A stretch of DNA of 64,000 nucleotides from assembly GCA_020080175.1 (NCBI GenBank), contig JAGHQL010000124.1, forward strand, positions 1 to 64,000, written 5' to 3'. The position numbers were made by a program, and so were the translations under genes. Source of the DNA: Glutinoglossum americanum. Its lineage: Eukaryota > Ascomycota > Geoglossomycetes > Geoglossales > Geoglossaceae. Positions within the stretch are counted from its first letter, which is position 1, and each line of letters opens with the position of its first letter. Shown piece after piece: positions 1 to 10,800 of the stretch. The notes beneath the pieces are model-generated. The model made no database searches. It saw only the letters and a program-made list of their open reading frames with translations, and was not told where the DNA came from.

Positions 1-422
1 GTGGGGGTGGGTGGGTATGCTTGTAGCCTGGGTGCGTGGTGGTGATGCGCTGGTTGCCGGGAGGGGTTGCCGGGACCTCTGGAGCGGGGAGGCGTTGCTT
101 CTCGGTAAGATTGCGTATGGGGGTTTTTTTTTGTGAGGACGTTGCTCGTTTGCTGCGCTAGGTCGGGTGTTAGGATGTGGCAATGGCGATGGGGGTTGGT
201 TTGGTAATCTGGCTAGTTCTTGCTTGAATGGGGGAGATCCGCCACTGAGGGAAGGGTGCATCTGGTATATATATATATATAGTTTTCTGTGTCTTCTTTA
301 TCCTCCGTGTCTTCTGCTAATCCTTTTTTTCTCTCTTTCTATCAAACCCCTCTTTGTCCTTCGAAGTGCTCTTTGGCAACCAGACAAGCATTTGCCGGCT
401 ATCACAGAAGTATTTCCCCCGC
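1..422. other. Upstream region of the F-box gene
   Basis: No gene is supported here. The left edge is G-rich. A (TA)n run at about 266-280 could serve as a TATA element. A pyrimidine-rich stretch at about 290-360 precedes the start codon at 423, as is common in fungal promoters. A short open frame across 167-520 has no recognisable product and overlaps the F-box gene in another frame. Confidence 0.5.
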
Positions 423-1699
423 ATGGTAGCGATGAACCCAGCCCCTATCGTGAGAGGGTTATTCCCCACGAATATATCTCAGGCCTCGCGATTACTCTCT
501 TACATCAATCAACCCTATAGTGTGTTCATCGTGCCCAACTATTACTTTACCTTGAGCAAGATCCCCTCCGACATCTTCATCCTCATCCTCAAGTACTGCA
601 ACTTGGCGGCCTTCAAAGCTCTCAGGCTCGTCAACAAATACTTCCTCGATCTCGTCGACACGAACGAAAGTTGCCTGGTCGGGAGTATAATCCGATCCCG
701 CTACGCTGAAGTAGCGGACGTGTTCAAGGCAAGTTATGGGAGATATTCGGGCTGGCATTGTGAGCGGGGGATATTCGACCGGAAGACATTCCACTCTAGA
801 TCTTGGGAGTATTTGAGAATCCTAGAGGACCGTGCCGGGCATCTTCGCAAATTTGGAGGCATATTGGCCAACCTGGGTGTGCGTAGGAGTGATGCCCTCG
901 AGATGGCCCTCATGGTTACGGAAATCAATATGATGTTGAACGGACAGTCTTTCAACACTATCCCTACCCCCTCCAACATCACGGCTTTGTCTTCAGCCAG
1001 GAACGCCCAGAAACTAGAGGCGTACTTAACTGACCTGGCGGAGAAATTTGTTCCAGAAATCCACGCTGTTGTATGTAGTCTCGACTCAAAAAGGAAAGTC
1101 TCAGCTAGAGAAACTGTTCATTGACCGTTTGCGGTCAGGATTTTGTCAGACCTCACTGGACGGTGCCACAGGAGCTGCGTATCCCACCAGATGTCACGGC
1201 AGAGGAGCTGGAGTACTATGGTGTTCCGGCAATATACGGCAAACATTTTCTGATGAAGGAAGAGTGGGGTGCTATCCCTGATACCCTCATCGGATGGTGG
1301 ATGTTTGGCTATGACTACAATGTGGACGAGAAGTGGTTCGAGAATATGCGAGTATGGGTGGATTACCATGGCCCGAACGACCGCTGGGGGACTCTCCATG
1401 TGCGTTTTTTGGACCCAAGCCGTGACGTGGAGAAGCTATTCGCGATCTTGAAGGAGTTGCCGGAAGGGCAGAAGATGGCGGATGCCTGGTGGGAGGGTTG
1501 GGAAATGGAACCATCGGCGACGTTCAGGAGGGCGACATTTTGGGAGACCCCGGACACCATCTGGACCAGGTCAAATTACGGGTTGGATCAGCTGTTTTGG
1601 GATCCTGAAGACCCAGATAATTTCTGGCCATGCAACGTCAATGACCCGAGCGCTCAGGCATACCGTTGGGATTTCGAGCCCTTGGATATTCCATGGTAA
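423..1699 (+). CDS. F-box domain protein
   Basis: Two exons, 423-1070 and 1139-1699, give 402 aa. The 68-nt intron starts GTATGT, ends CAG, and carries a TTGAC branch-like site; splicing it joins the frames exactly. The first in-frame ATG is at 423; the frame is open further upstream but without ATG. Residues about 44-79 match an F-box (LSKIPSDIFILILKYC, then a conserved RLVNKYF segment). The rest is Trp-rich and has no domain I recognise. By family knowledge F-box proteins tether substrates to Skp1-Cullin1 ubiquitin ligases. The substrate cannot be told from sequence; fungi carry many such rapidly evolving F-box genes. The gene converges on SRP68 and their stop codons lie only a few bases apart. 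Confidence 0.75.
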
Positions 1700-1703
1700 A
1701 TAT

Positions 1704-3778
1704 CTACAGCCCAAATCCGAACCAGCCCTTCTTTCCACCAGCTTTTCCACCATCGTCCCCACCGCCACTTTTAGCATTCGCAATCTCGGGATTCTCAACC
1801 GACCGAGTCGCTCTCCCGGGATACTCTATATAATTCCACGCTACGTCTAAAAATAGCGGCTTCACGGGCACAGGTTCCAATATTGGCGGATAAGTCACCA
1901 AATTGTCCATAGAGACACCATCAGCTGGAAATTCGTTTATCCTTTCTATGAGGGGCGTCTTATTTATAGAACCGTGACTTTTGAGCTGTTTGGATGACTC
2001 ATCCATGTTGTCGATTTCGACAAGAGCTCGAAAGCGGAAGACTTCTGCTTGAAGAAGCTGGCGAAGGAGCTTGATTTCTGTAGGTTGGATATCCATACCC
2101 GGTGGCGAGGACTGGGGTGGTGGGGAGGTTGGGGGGGCTACGGGTTGTGGTTGTCCTGCCAGATTGGAAGCACGGTTGAAAAGTACTAGGGCGTTTTTGC
2201 GGTTTCCCAATAAGTCATGGGATCGAGCAATTGCGAGACATCTGGATTATCTATCGTTAGCACTCTACAAATTAAAGTAGTATAAATTGGGCGGCTTTTT
2301 TGTGCTCACTTTAAGGCTTGGAAATAATGTCGTTTTCCTTGTAGCTCTTTCAGGAAGGGTCCATCGGCAACGACGCCTGGAAGCTCTTTTACCGAATCCA
2401 GGCTCTTTTAAGGCGATGGATTAGCTTTCCGGGGGATGCGGGCATGGGTGTATAGTCTTCTTACCTGAAGAGTGGCATCATAGAGCGCAACGCGCTCTCT
2501 CAACCCAGCGAGCTTTCTCCCCCTCCCTTCCTCTTTTTCTACATATGGCTCGCCGCCCTTCCCTGATTTCTTCGGTTTCTTGATAAACCTGATTCCCAGA
2601 GCGGTTCCGTCGCGTTCGCCAGACAGAACTCTATTCCTTCCGATCCGCCAGCCCACCAAAGTGTAATTGACCGCCGTCCTCGTCACCTGCAGCCCTTGCA
2701 TCCTCTTATCGCCCTGCCCCACCCCTTCAGCAACCAGTTCGTCAATTGCTCGTTTCGTCGCATCCACTGCGTCCTGGCAGGACGTCAGAACGTCATCATA
2801 TGCCGCTGCCTTTTCTTTTGGCATTAATCCGGAATTTGCGGGGGAGGAGAGAAAAGTGGATAGATTTTCAGAGGCAGTGGAAACGGCTGCTAGAGCGAGG
2901 GCAATAGACGCGTCCTCCAAGGTTACGGTTCGAGAGCGCCACGTAATGGTTTTTGGAACGTTGTCGGGGGCTGCTGAGGATCCTTTCTTTTCTCGGGAGG
3001 GTTCATCGTTCAGAGCATCCGGGTCGAGTTTCTCAATCTTTGCAACGAGTTCAGAGTTAGAACGAGGGAAGTGACGTCGAGCTATTGTTGGTATAGCAAC
3101 TGTGCGCGGTAGCTGCCGTTGATATGCACTATAACGAATGCTTGGATCGATGGCCGTGGACAATATATCTCTGAAGATATCTTTTTTCGTCGATGTTGTG
3201 AGTGTGCTATAGATTACTCTCGCTTCTGAGTAGGACCTGAGACTGTTCTCCCAACTCTGCTTTTCAAACTCCATGGCTCCTGAGAGACATGCGGAATACG
3301 CTCTGGCCTCTAAAATATCAATCTCGGTTGCCCCGGCTGCCTCTCCATCGCCGAAGAGCCTGACGAGTTCGTTGGCATATGTTGCAGCCTTGTGAAGCCT
3401 AGATATGATATGGCGCCTTGTTGATCCAGTGATACCTTTCGGAGCAGTATCTGCTGAGTGCGTAGACTTCATGTGCATAGCGTGCGCCCAAGCTCGCTCA
3501 GAGATAAGTAGGAGAAGGTGGACAAATCTAACAAGGACAAATCTATCAGAGAATACCCCCCACAGAGCGAGATAAAAGTGGGCATACTCATGATTGCCAG
3601 ATATATCATCTACGGTGATTGGTGCTTTGGTGGTATATTTCTTACCCTTTGGAGTAGTTCTCCCGAGCTTTTTTCGAAGAGTCAGGAGCCTTCGAGATAA
3701 TTGAGCGCGATAGGAGTTATAGTCTCCAAGGAGAAGAGCATCGTCTCGATGAGAGATAACAAATGTGGTAATATCCAT
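1704..3778 (-). CDS. SRP68: Signal recognition particle subunit SRP68
   Basis: Exons on the minus strand: 3778-2465, 2404-2310, 2241-1704 (1947 nt, 648 aa). Splice sites are GTAAG, GTGAG and clean acceptors, with a GTGCTAAC branch site in intron 2. SRP68 binds SRP RNA and, with SRP72, forms part of the SRP S domain that directs ribosome-nascent chain complexes to the ER. The N-terminal part (residues about 10-220) is the helical RNA-binding region, with the typical SHRDDALLLGDYNSYR start and an RRLLTLRKKLG basic stretch. The C-terminal exons carry the conserved ELPGVVADGPF and CLAIARSHDLLGNRKNAL segments and end in a Gly/Lys-rich tail. ATG 3778 is the first ATG in frame; the frame continues upstream to 3850 without one. 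The gene is divergent from the PPR gene, with 337 bp between starts. Confidence 0.93.
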
Positions 3779-4115
3779 AGCTCGGGGGGATATCTTGGAG
3801 GTAATTGACGGGTTGACGGTGGGGGTATTTGTTCCGAGCTTGTGGGGCAATCAAAGTGCGGGTCACGTGCAAAAGTGCCGAGCTTGCTCCAAACCTTTTT
3901 CTTCTCGGCTCTCACGATCTTGTATTTTCCTGAGGGCTGGAGAGAGAGCTGACGGCTCTCGGTTGCTTTGCGTTCAATTGGGGCAATCACCAAAACACTC
4001 AGCCTTCGATGCCGGCACACGGCTGATACCAACCGTTTCCTTCTCAGGCATAGGCAAAATTTTGTTTCATCGGTCCGGGCGAGCAGTCATTGCTGCCACA
4101 GCACTGTGTCGTGGT
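3779..4115. promoter_or_regulatory. Divergent promoter, SRP68 / PPR gene
   Basis: 337 bp between two divergent start codons. It contains one CACGTG E-box core at 3864-3869. Open frames reach into it from both sides but lack ATG starts. Confidence 0.4.
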
Positions 4116-7100
4116 ATGCTCGAACGGGCTGTGGGATGCTTAGAATCGCGGAGCATCCGAAGCTTTTTAAGTTCAACAGGGAAGCCAGTGCGCAGTCGGC
4201 GAATGCTTCATTCCGCATTTTGGACTCATGGAGCCGGTGAGCTTAACTTACCTCAGTGGTGGACATCAATGCTCGAAGGTGAAGACAGTGGGGATGGTCA
4301 CCAGTTGGACAATGTGACGGAACGGCGGAGGCAGCGTGTCTCCGCAAACCCTTTCAGCGGCTTCCTACTCGAGTTTCTCTATCCTTCGGGCGCGTTAGCT
4401 TTGATTCGGCAATTCACCTCTTATGGTTTAGGCAAGTGGGAGAGCCCAGCTTCAAGGCACGACATTTTCAGCCGTGGCAAGCGATCATATATGTCTTCTA
4501 CTTGCCGCAGTGATGTGGAACTTGGATCCCAGGTCTCTGAGGTTGTACATCTAGAGTCGCCGTCTGATAGCCATCACATTAGGACGACTGGAAATGCTGA
4601 TGCGGACCAAATTGCTCTATCGCCTGTTGCGGCGGCCACTTCTAGCTTCCCAAAACATACGAGCTCACTTAAAGCGCTCCATGACCTGTTGCAGAAGCCG
4701 CTTCTAGCTTCCCGGAATAACAAGTTATGGCGATTATATATCAAATGCCTGGGGCTTGCAGATACAGATCAGCTAGCCCTGCCATTGCTTGAACGGCTGT
4801 CATATTCACGTCATCAGAGAGATGCTGAAAGAGCGGTACAACTGTTCCATGACATCCCATTCCATAAAAGGGCTGCTGTCCATTACCGGCTGGTCGTCAA
4901 GGCGTACCTCTCCTTACAAGATGTACAGCAAGCGTTGAATTGCGTAAAAGAGAGCTCGGAAAGGGGTATGGCCAATTCTGGAGAGCACCGTCTCCTCGCA
5001 TATGCTGTCGATAAGGGGCTTTGGGATCTCGGTCTAGAAACTTGGAAATTACATTTTGATGAAACGAACACGAGCGCAAGAAACCATCGTCTGTGGCGTT
5101 TGGCCAGAGCGCTGCCCAACATATGGGGCCAGGCTCTTACATTAGCAAAATATACGAAGACACAGTTCGACCAGATTCAGGATACCCTCGATTCGGATCG
5201 GGCACTATCGCTCTTAAAGTTCATAAGGAGCCTGGTATTAGGTTCACTCCTTACTCGCCATATCAGCGTTAAGGAGGAAGAGATCCTTAGCCTATTTGAC
5301 GCTTTGAAACCGCTCAAATTGAGGAAACCGGCGATGTACAACCGAGCGATTATGGGCCTTATAAGATCTGGTAGCGATAAGGCTGCGGGTCGCCTTTACA
5401 GACATCTTCGTGGTGTAGAGCATACAACGCCATCCCAGAAGACTATGCACTCTATTTTCAGGGTCTTCTGCTCATTCCGGGATGTACATGGCATGCAGAT
5501 GTTGTTGGACGATTGGTTCCGATACTATCAGGCACCGAGTAGGTCAGCATATGAGATGACAATGGCTGCGTTTGCCGCACAAGGTAATGCGCAAATGGTA
5601 GACGAGATCTTCACGCTGTTCCTCTCAAGATTTGGGAGGCCAAAGACTTTGATACCTCTGACTTCCCTACTCTCCGTTCATGCAAGACGTGGAGATGTGG
5701 GAGAGACCGCCAATCAATTTAAGAGAATAGCTGGCGGCTTCAAGCTCAAACCAGATGTCGCCTGCTGGAACGTTCTACTTAGCGCCCACGCGAGACAAGA
5801 TGATGTCGAGGGCGTTCGGCGATGCTTCGATGAGATGAAGGGGGATGGGATAAGACCAGATGAATATACTATTGGCACCCTCTTGGGCTTTTGTGCTAAT
5901 CGAGGAGATATCGAGGGTGCTGAAGATATGTACCGGCTGTCAGAACACCTTGAGCTGAAGAAAACCACAGTGATGATAGGCTCACTGGTGTTGGCGTATA
6001 TCAACGACGGTCAGCTCGGTCGTGCTGAAACCCTCGTCAAGAAGTTCTCGACCACAGATCTGGAAGGGCCACCTACAAGAATGTGGAATCATATTCTGAC
6101 GGCTTTTGCGTCGCGTCGGGATGGGGATGGAATTAGTCGAACGCTTCAACGTATGCAACTGCTCGAGGTTCCTTTAGACGGGATGACCTATAGTGCCCTA
6201 ATGCAGTTTCTGGTTAATATTGGGCAAGTTACGGCTGCCTATCGGATTTTGAAGGAGGTAATGCCGCGGGAGGGAATACGAGCGACTGCTTTTCACTATT
6301 CTATCATCATGGAAGGCTTCGCTAAACAAGGAGATCTTGGTGCAGCTTTCGGGGTTTTACAACGCATGACGAAGCGTAACATTAGGCCTACGATCTCAAC
6401 GCATATCGTGTTACTTAAGGCGACCGCATCTGCAGACCTTACCGAATTCAAAGCCCGACCAGCGGAATATGGATCTCTCAAACTAGCGGGAGCCGAAAAC
6501 GTACTCGATGAATTGCTTTTGGACGCTGACGCTAGCCAAATGGCTGTTAACGAGCCTATTAAGGGTATCAAGGGCCAATTGCTTCCTGCAGTGTACCCGG
6601 CGGCGTTCTTTGACTTCATCATATTTTTGTATGGTCGGGAGGGCTTCTCGGAGAAAGCGCTAGACTTGTACGACCGATATCTCATTGCTGCAAAAAAGGA
6701 AAACCCATACCCCCTCCACACAATAAAGCTGATCGCAGCATTGATGGCGACTCATCTCCAAGGGGGGAGGTATGTGGAAGTTGCCCAATACTGGGGCCTA
6801 GCGATGAAAATAGCTCGGAGGCAGACGGCGCGATTAAACCTCGCGGACTCATCTACACCAAACCAAGTACCGAGCTCACGAAAATATCTTCTCACAACCC
6901 CTTTCAGACACCATGCCAAGTCCTTAAGTGAGCAAGGCAAAATTGACGAACTCATCACTTTGGTGGAATTTTTAAACCAGAATGGATTTGAGCTCGAAAA
7001 TTGCTCCTGGAACCTCAGCATCCAGCTCCTCGCACTCAACCGGCGCACTCTACTGGCCTTTGAGCTCTGCGAAACCCACCTTATGCGCAACTGGGCAGGG

Positions 7101-7358
7101 TGGAGGTTGCAGTTGCGAGAGAAGGGTATGACGAACAGACAAATCAAGAGGTTGCCTAAGAGCCCGATGCGACCATCCTACACTACAATTAGTCATCTAG
7201 CGGAAGTGTTCTTAGAGACGTCGCATTCTAAACGGACGGGGAGTGAGGATGCAAAGAATCTTATCGCTAACCTTAAGCTGAAGTGCCCTAAGACCATAAA
7301 CGCTGTTCAAAATCTACCAGGGTCGGAGATCGACTTAGGCAGGGGTATCTCGGGGTAG
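4116..7358 (+). CDS. Mitochondrial pentatricopeptide-repeat protein
   Basis: Single exon, 1080 aa from ATG 4116; the frame is open back to 3765 without a good ATG. The N-terminus is Arg/Ser-rich and lacks acidic runs (MLERAVGCLESRSIRSFL), which fits a mitochondrial presequence. The body contains PPR units, clearest around nt 5700-6400, for example VACWNVLLSAHARQDDVEG and YTIGTLLGFCANRGDIEGA, separated by about 35 residues. PPR proteins bind organellar RNA sequence-specifically and control processing, stability or translation of mitochondrial transcripts. Length and layout resemble the fungal Cya5/Ppr class, which acts on COX1 mRNA, but I cannot assign an orthologue from sequence alone. It converges on the Mms1-like gene. 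Confidence 0.85.
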   Translation: MLERAVGCLESRSIRSFLSSTGKPVRSRRMLHSAFWTHGAGELNLPQWWTSMLEGEDSGDGHQLDNVTERRRQRVSANPFSGFLLEFLYPSGALALIRQFTSYGLGKWESPASRHDIFSRGKRSYMSSTCRSDVELGSQVSEVVHLESPSDSHHIRTTGNADADQIALSPVAAATSSFPKHTSSLKALHDLLQKPLLASRNNKLWRLYIKCLGLADTDQLALPLLERLSYSRHQRDAERAVQLFHDIPFHKRAAVHYRLVVKAYLSLQDVQQALNCVKESSERGMANSGEHRLLAYAVDKGLWDLGLETWKLHFDETNTSARNHRLWRLARALPNIWGQALTLAKYTKTQFDQIQDTLDSDRALSLLKFIRSLVLGSLLTRHISVKEEEILSLFDALKPLKLRKPAMYNRAIMGLIRSGSDKAAGRLYRHLRGVEHTTPSQKTMHSIFRVFCSFRDVHGMQMLLDDWFRYYQAPSRSAYEMTMAAFAAQGNAQMVDEIFTLFLSRFGRPKTLIPLTSLLSVHARRGDVGETANQFKRIAGGFKLKPDVACWNVLLSAHARQDDVEGVRRCFDEMKGDGIRPDEYTIGTLLGFCANRGDIEGAEDMYRLSEHLELKKTTVMIGSLVLAYINDGQLGRAETLVKKFSTTDLEGPPTRMWNHILTAFASRRDGDGISRTLQRMQLLEVPLDGMTYSALMQFLVNIGQVTAAYRILKEVMPREGIRATAFHYSIIMEGFAKQGDLGAAFGVLQRMTKRNIRPTISTHIVLLKATASADLTEFKARPAEYGSLKLAGAENVLDELLLDADASQMAVNEPIKGIKGQLLPAVYPAAFFDFIIFLYGREGFSEKALDLYDRYLIAAKKENPYPLHTIKLIAALMATHLQGGRYVEVAQYWGLAMKIARRQTARLNLADSSTPNQVPSSRKYLLTTPFRHHAKSLSEQGKIDELITLVEFLNQNGFELENCSWNLSIQLLALNRRTLLAFELCETHLMRNWAGWRLQLREKGMTNRQIKRLPKSPMRPSYTTISHLAEVFLETSHSKRTGSEDAKNLIANLKLKCPKTINAVQNLPGSEIDLGRGISG

Positions 7359-7444
7359 CAGGATTGCCCAAGTGCTAGGGACAGTATATAGGAATGATTG
7401 ATGGGTTGTATGTGGAGATATGGCTGTACAATAGTTGTATAGCC

Positions 7445-7663
7445 TTATGGGGAACAAACATACCTCTTCTGGGAGTATGTCATCGTAGCTTCCGCACACT
7501 CGAGATGGGGCGGGGCATTTTCATGCGAGTTGCTCGATATAATTCCCTTTCTGTATAAAGTATTTCTCAGCCCTCCTAAGAGCTTGAAAACCCACTCATT
7601 GTCTGGTTCAAGGGCCTGCTGTCCATAGAGATCCTGAAACGTAAAATAAAAACTCACTTTCAT
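7445..7663 (-). other. Unassigned small ORF with splice-like ends
   Basis: A 72-residue open frame in the convergent gap between the PPR and Mms1-like genes. It is flanked by a very good acceptor context (TTTACGTTTCAG) before nt ~7635 on the minus strand and a GTATGT donor context near 7465, so nt ~7635-7467 could be an internal exon of a small minus-strand gene or of an alternative 3' UTR. The encoded peptide (QQALEPDNEWVFKLLGG and following) resembles nothing I know. The donor-like GTGAGT that would pair with the acceptor lies only 24 nt upstream, too short for a normal intron. Function unknown. Confidence 0.2.
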
Positions 7664-7842
7664 CCCCTCATTTCATTATTATAGACACAAGAAGAATTGA
7701 ATGTTGTATGAAAGTTTATTGTCTGCTCTAGGTTGGAACATTCGGAACTTCTCAAGAGGTAATTGGTGAAGCTCTCGATCATAACAGACAGCCCTATGCA
7801 GAAGGTCCAATGCCCAAAGATGATGGATACAAAAGGAGGTAT

Positions 7843-10800
7843 TCAAAGAATCGGCTGAAGAAAATCCTTCAAGCACTCCATCGCCCCTCCAACAGGGTCA
7901 TTTTCAAATCCTTTGAGAACCAGGAAAACCAATTCGCGGAAGCGGTCAACCCTCGCCGCTGCGGAATCGAAGTCCGTGAAGTTCACACCATCGAGGTCCG
8001 CCTTTGGCTCAATCATGAGCATCCTATCTAACTCTTCACGACCAGCCTCGAAGAGCCTCATCAGGATATCGCCATCTACATGCATAAACCGCTTGTGTTG
8101 TTGTGGCTCGATATGGGATCGAGCACCATCGTTGTCGAATGGGCAGATGTTGGCGTTCCGCATGCAAAGATTTTGTATGAAGCGAAGGAGTCTCCACGCA
8201 GCCGAATGTAGAAGAGTAAATTGGATGAGCGAGCCATCGATCGTTGTCCCGATAATATCCATCTTCCTCCCAGACTCCCCCATAACTGTGTAAACCGCAG
8301 GGTATTCAACGCGAGGCCACCAGGGAGGGCGCACAGAAGCGAGCTTGAGTCGGACTATAGATCCGGGCATCTCTGCCTCGAAAATGCTTACTGCCGCGGC
8401 TTCGTGTCGTCGACCTTGTGTCTATCAGCGAGCGGACTAAGTCAAGCTATAAGAAGGGTGACTACGAACTAGGCGGCTGCCATATACCCGTAACGGTTCC
8501 TTCTTTGTCGGTGGCAAGTGTGACATTTTCCGTGGGTAGGGTGAGATGGTACAGACCGGATCGAGCGACCTCATCACTAGGGATCAATGAGTTTACTTTG
8601 CCATATAATGGTAAATGTCAATAGGATGTGTCTTCTTACCTGAACTGTGGTACCAGCTTAGTTCCATCCCAACTCAAGATTGATAGTGAATCGGACGCTG
8701 TGGATGCATAGATGAAGGGCTCTTTGACGGAGATATGTACAATACTGGAACGGAGATTGTGTTCCACAGGCGCGCCAAAGCTACCATTGTTAGCCCCCCT
8801 TGGAAGCAAGAAATAGGGGATATAAATACCGTTTTTCCTCAACCAGTAATTTCTGATAGCACACCCTCGTACCCGAACCAAACACTAGGGAGCTATGGCA
8901 TTTAGTATGGCGTGAGGCCTCTTCAGCCGCAATAGGAATTTACATACCAGGATCCGTAAGCTGCTACTGAGAAGACTGGCTTATCGCGATTGATGACATG
9001 ACGTTGTCTATATTCAAGCTCCCCATTTTTGTGTTTGACCGTAAGGATCGAAATATTGCCGCACTCTCTCAAGGAATTATGAGTATTAAGGGTCCCTGTG
9101 TTCACTAGGATGTAGTGATAAGTCTTGTCCTGGTGGGTCACCTCCCAATCTTCCACAAGTTAGCCCACCATCCGACGCAAGCTACTATCGAACATACCCA
9201 TTAAGCCAAATATCCGCCCACTGGAATTTCGCTCCCCGCTCTCGCTGATGTTGTTGTTTTGAAGCGGCCTATGTAGTAGAATCTGACCGCTACTGCAAGT
9301 GAGTTGAAGCTAAATATGATGCTGTAGTAACGAACATACCTGTCTGGGTGGATAAATTTCAACGAAGACATGATTTCGTTTGACCCTTCTGGGCGGTAGC
9401 TGTGGCCTTGGGCAGCGGGGCGTGATTTAGTTTCCGAGATCGCGACTACAAGTAAGTTGAGAAACTTGGAATATAATACTCTTCTTGGAGTGTCGTCGAC
9501 CGAGATGTGCCGGGTGATTGTTCCTAGTGTTTCATCAAGTTTGGATATTATCAATTTGTTCCCCGAAACACAGACAACAGATCTATCCTGGCCGTCGTCG
9601 CCGATCTGGAGCTGCTGATGCATACGTGTGATTGCTGTGATCGGAGATTGTTTGTAGCAAGGCTGTCATCCCGTTAGCAGCTAACTATTTTCACCGGAGG
9701 GGTTCACTCTACCTCGTTGCGATCAGTAAACCAAACGTTTGAGACAGACACAGGCGTGCTTTTGCTCTCGTTGAGTTCCAGTCTACAGAGGTCTGGACCA
9801 CATATGATGAAAGCAGAACTGGGCTTAGCGATATCAGAAACGATTGTTACTGACGTTTCCCCGATTCTGATCTCGCCTCTAGGTTTTATGGAAACATCAG
9901 CTCCAACGAGAGTTAGTCAAGGATACGTATCGGAATTATGAGCGGACCATGGTGTACTCACAGTACAAGTCATGAACAAAATGGTCCAGAGTGATGTCGA
10001 ATATGACCAACATCCCACCACGGAGGCCACATAGTAAAATTAAGCCAGAGCTTTGGGGGGTTGGCCGATGGTTGGTGTCCTCTACGACTGCAACGCTATG
10101 GCAGATGGGAAATTCATCCGCCATAATTGAGTTCGCGGTTATAGGCAAAGAACTAAAGTCTATGGAATCATAAGTGGGTGATGCTCATATGGAACCGAAG
10201 CAGCCTACCTTGGTCAACAATGTGCTTTAAGCCGAGATCAAGATCCAGCCGAAAGATTTGAAGGCTGCTTCGCCGCTCCCTCGCACCAACGAAAACGCAC
10301 AGTGTACCGCGACTATCACACAGCTATCAGTAGTCGGAGGTGTCACATTGGAGGTATCCATACATATTAGAGATAGTTAGGCACGACGGCACGGATGGTA
10401 GTACTATTCCTTCACCGATCTGTTGTATCGTTGTAGTGCTATGTATGCCGAGGCTAGTAAGCACAAATAATAGCCCAAAGAACAGATGATGCTTTGACTT
10501 ACCCATCCCTAGTAACTACCCGGGTCGCTTGCAGTTGGTATTCCCCATCCCGTTCAACTGCCGTGATGATAGAGTAGGTACTCTCCTCAAAAGCTGCACT
10601 AACAAATTTTTCCTCTGTTGGATCGACATGGCTGGTAAAACACATGACTGTGGGGCTGGTGAGCGAACGCTGCTGCTGGTAAACGAATACTGATCGCTCA
10701 GTGATTTGCACAATGTGATCACCGAAGGCCCCGGCAGCTAGTGTTCGGCATTCCAGGTGCATCCCACTGGTGTCTTCATCCATCTCTTGAATGTCGCTCC

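Noticed and set aside
167-520. A 117-codon frame at the left edge
   Set aside because: It overlaps the F-box gene in another frame and is hydrophobic by composition of a CT-rich promoter. No homology is recognised.
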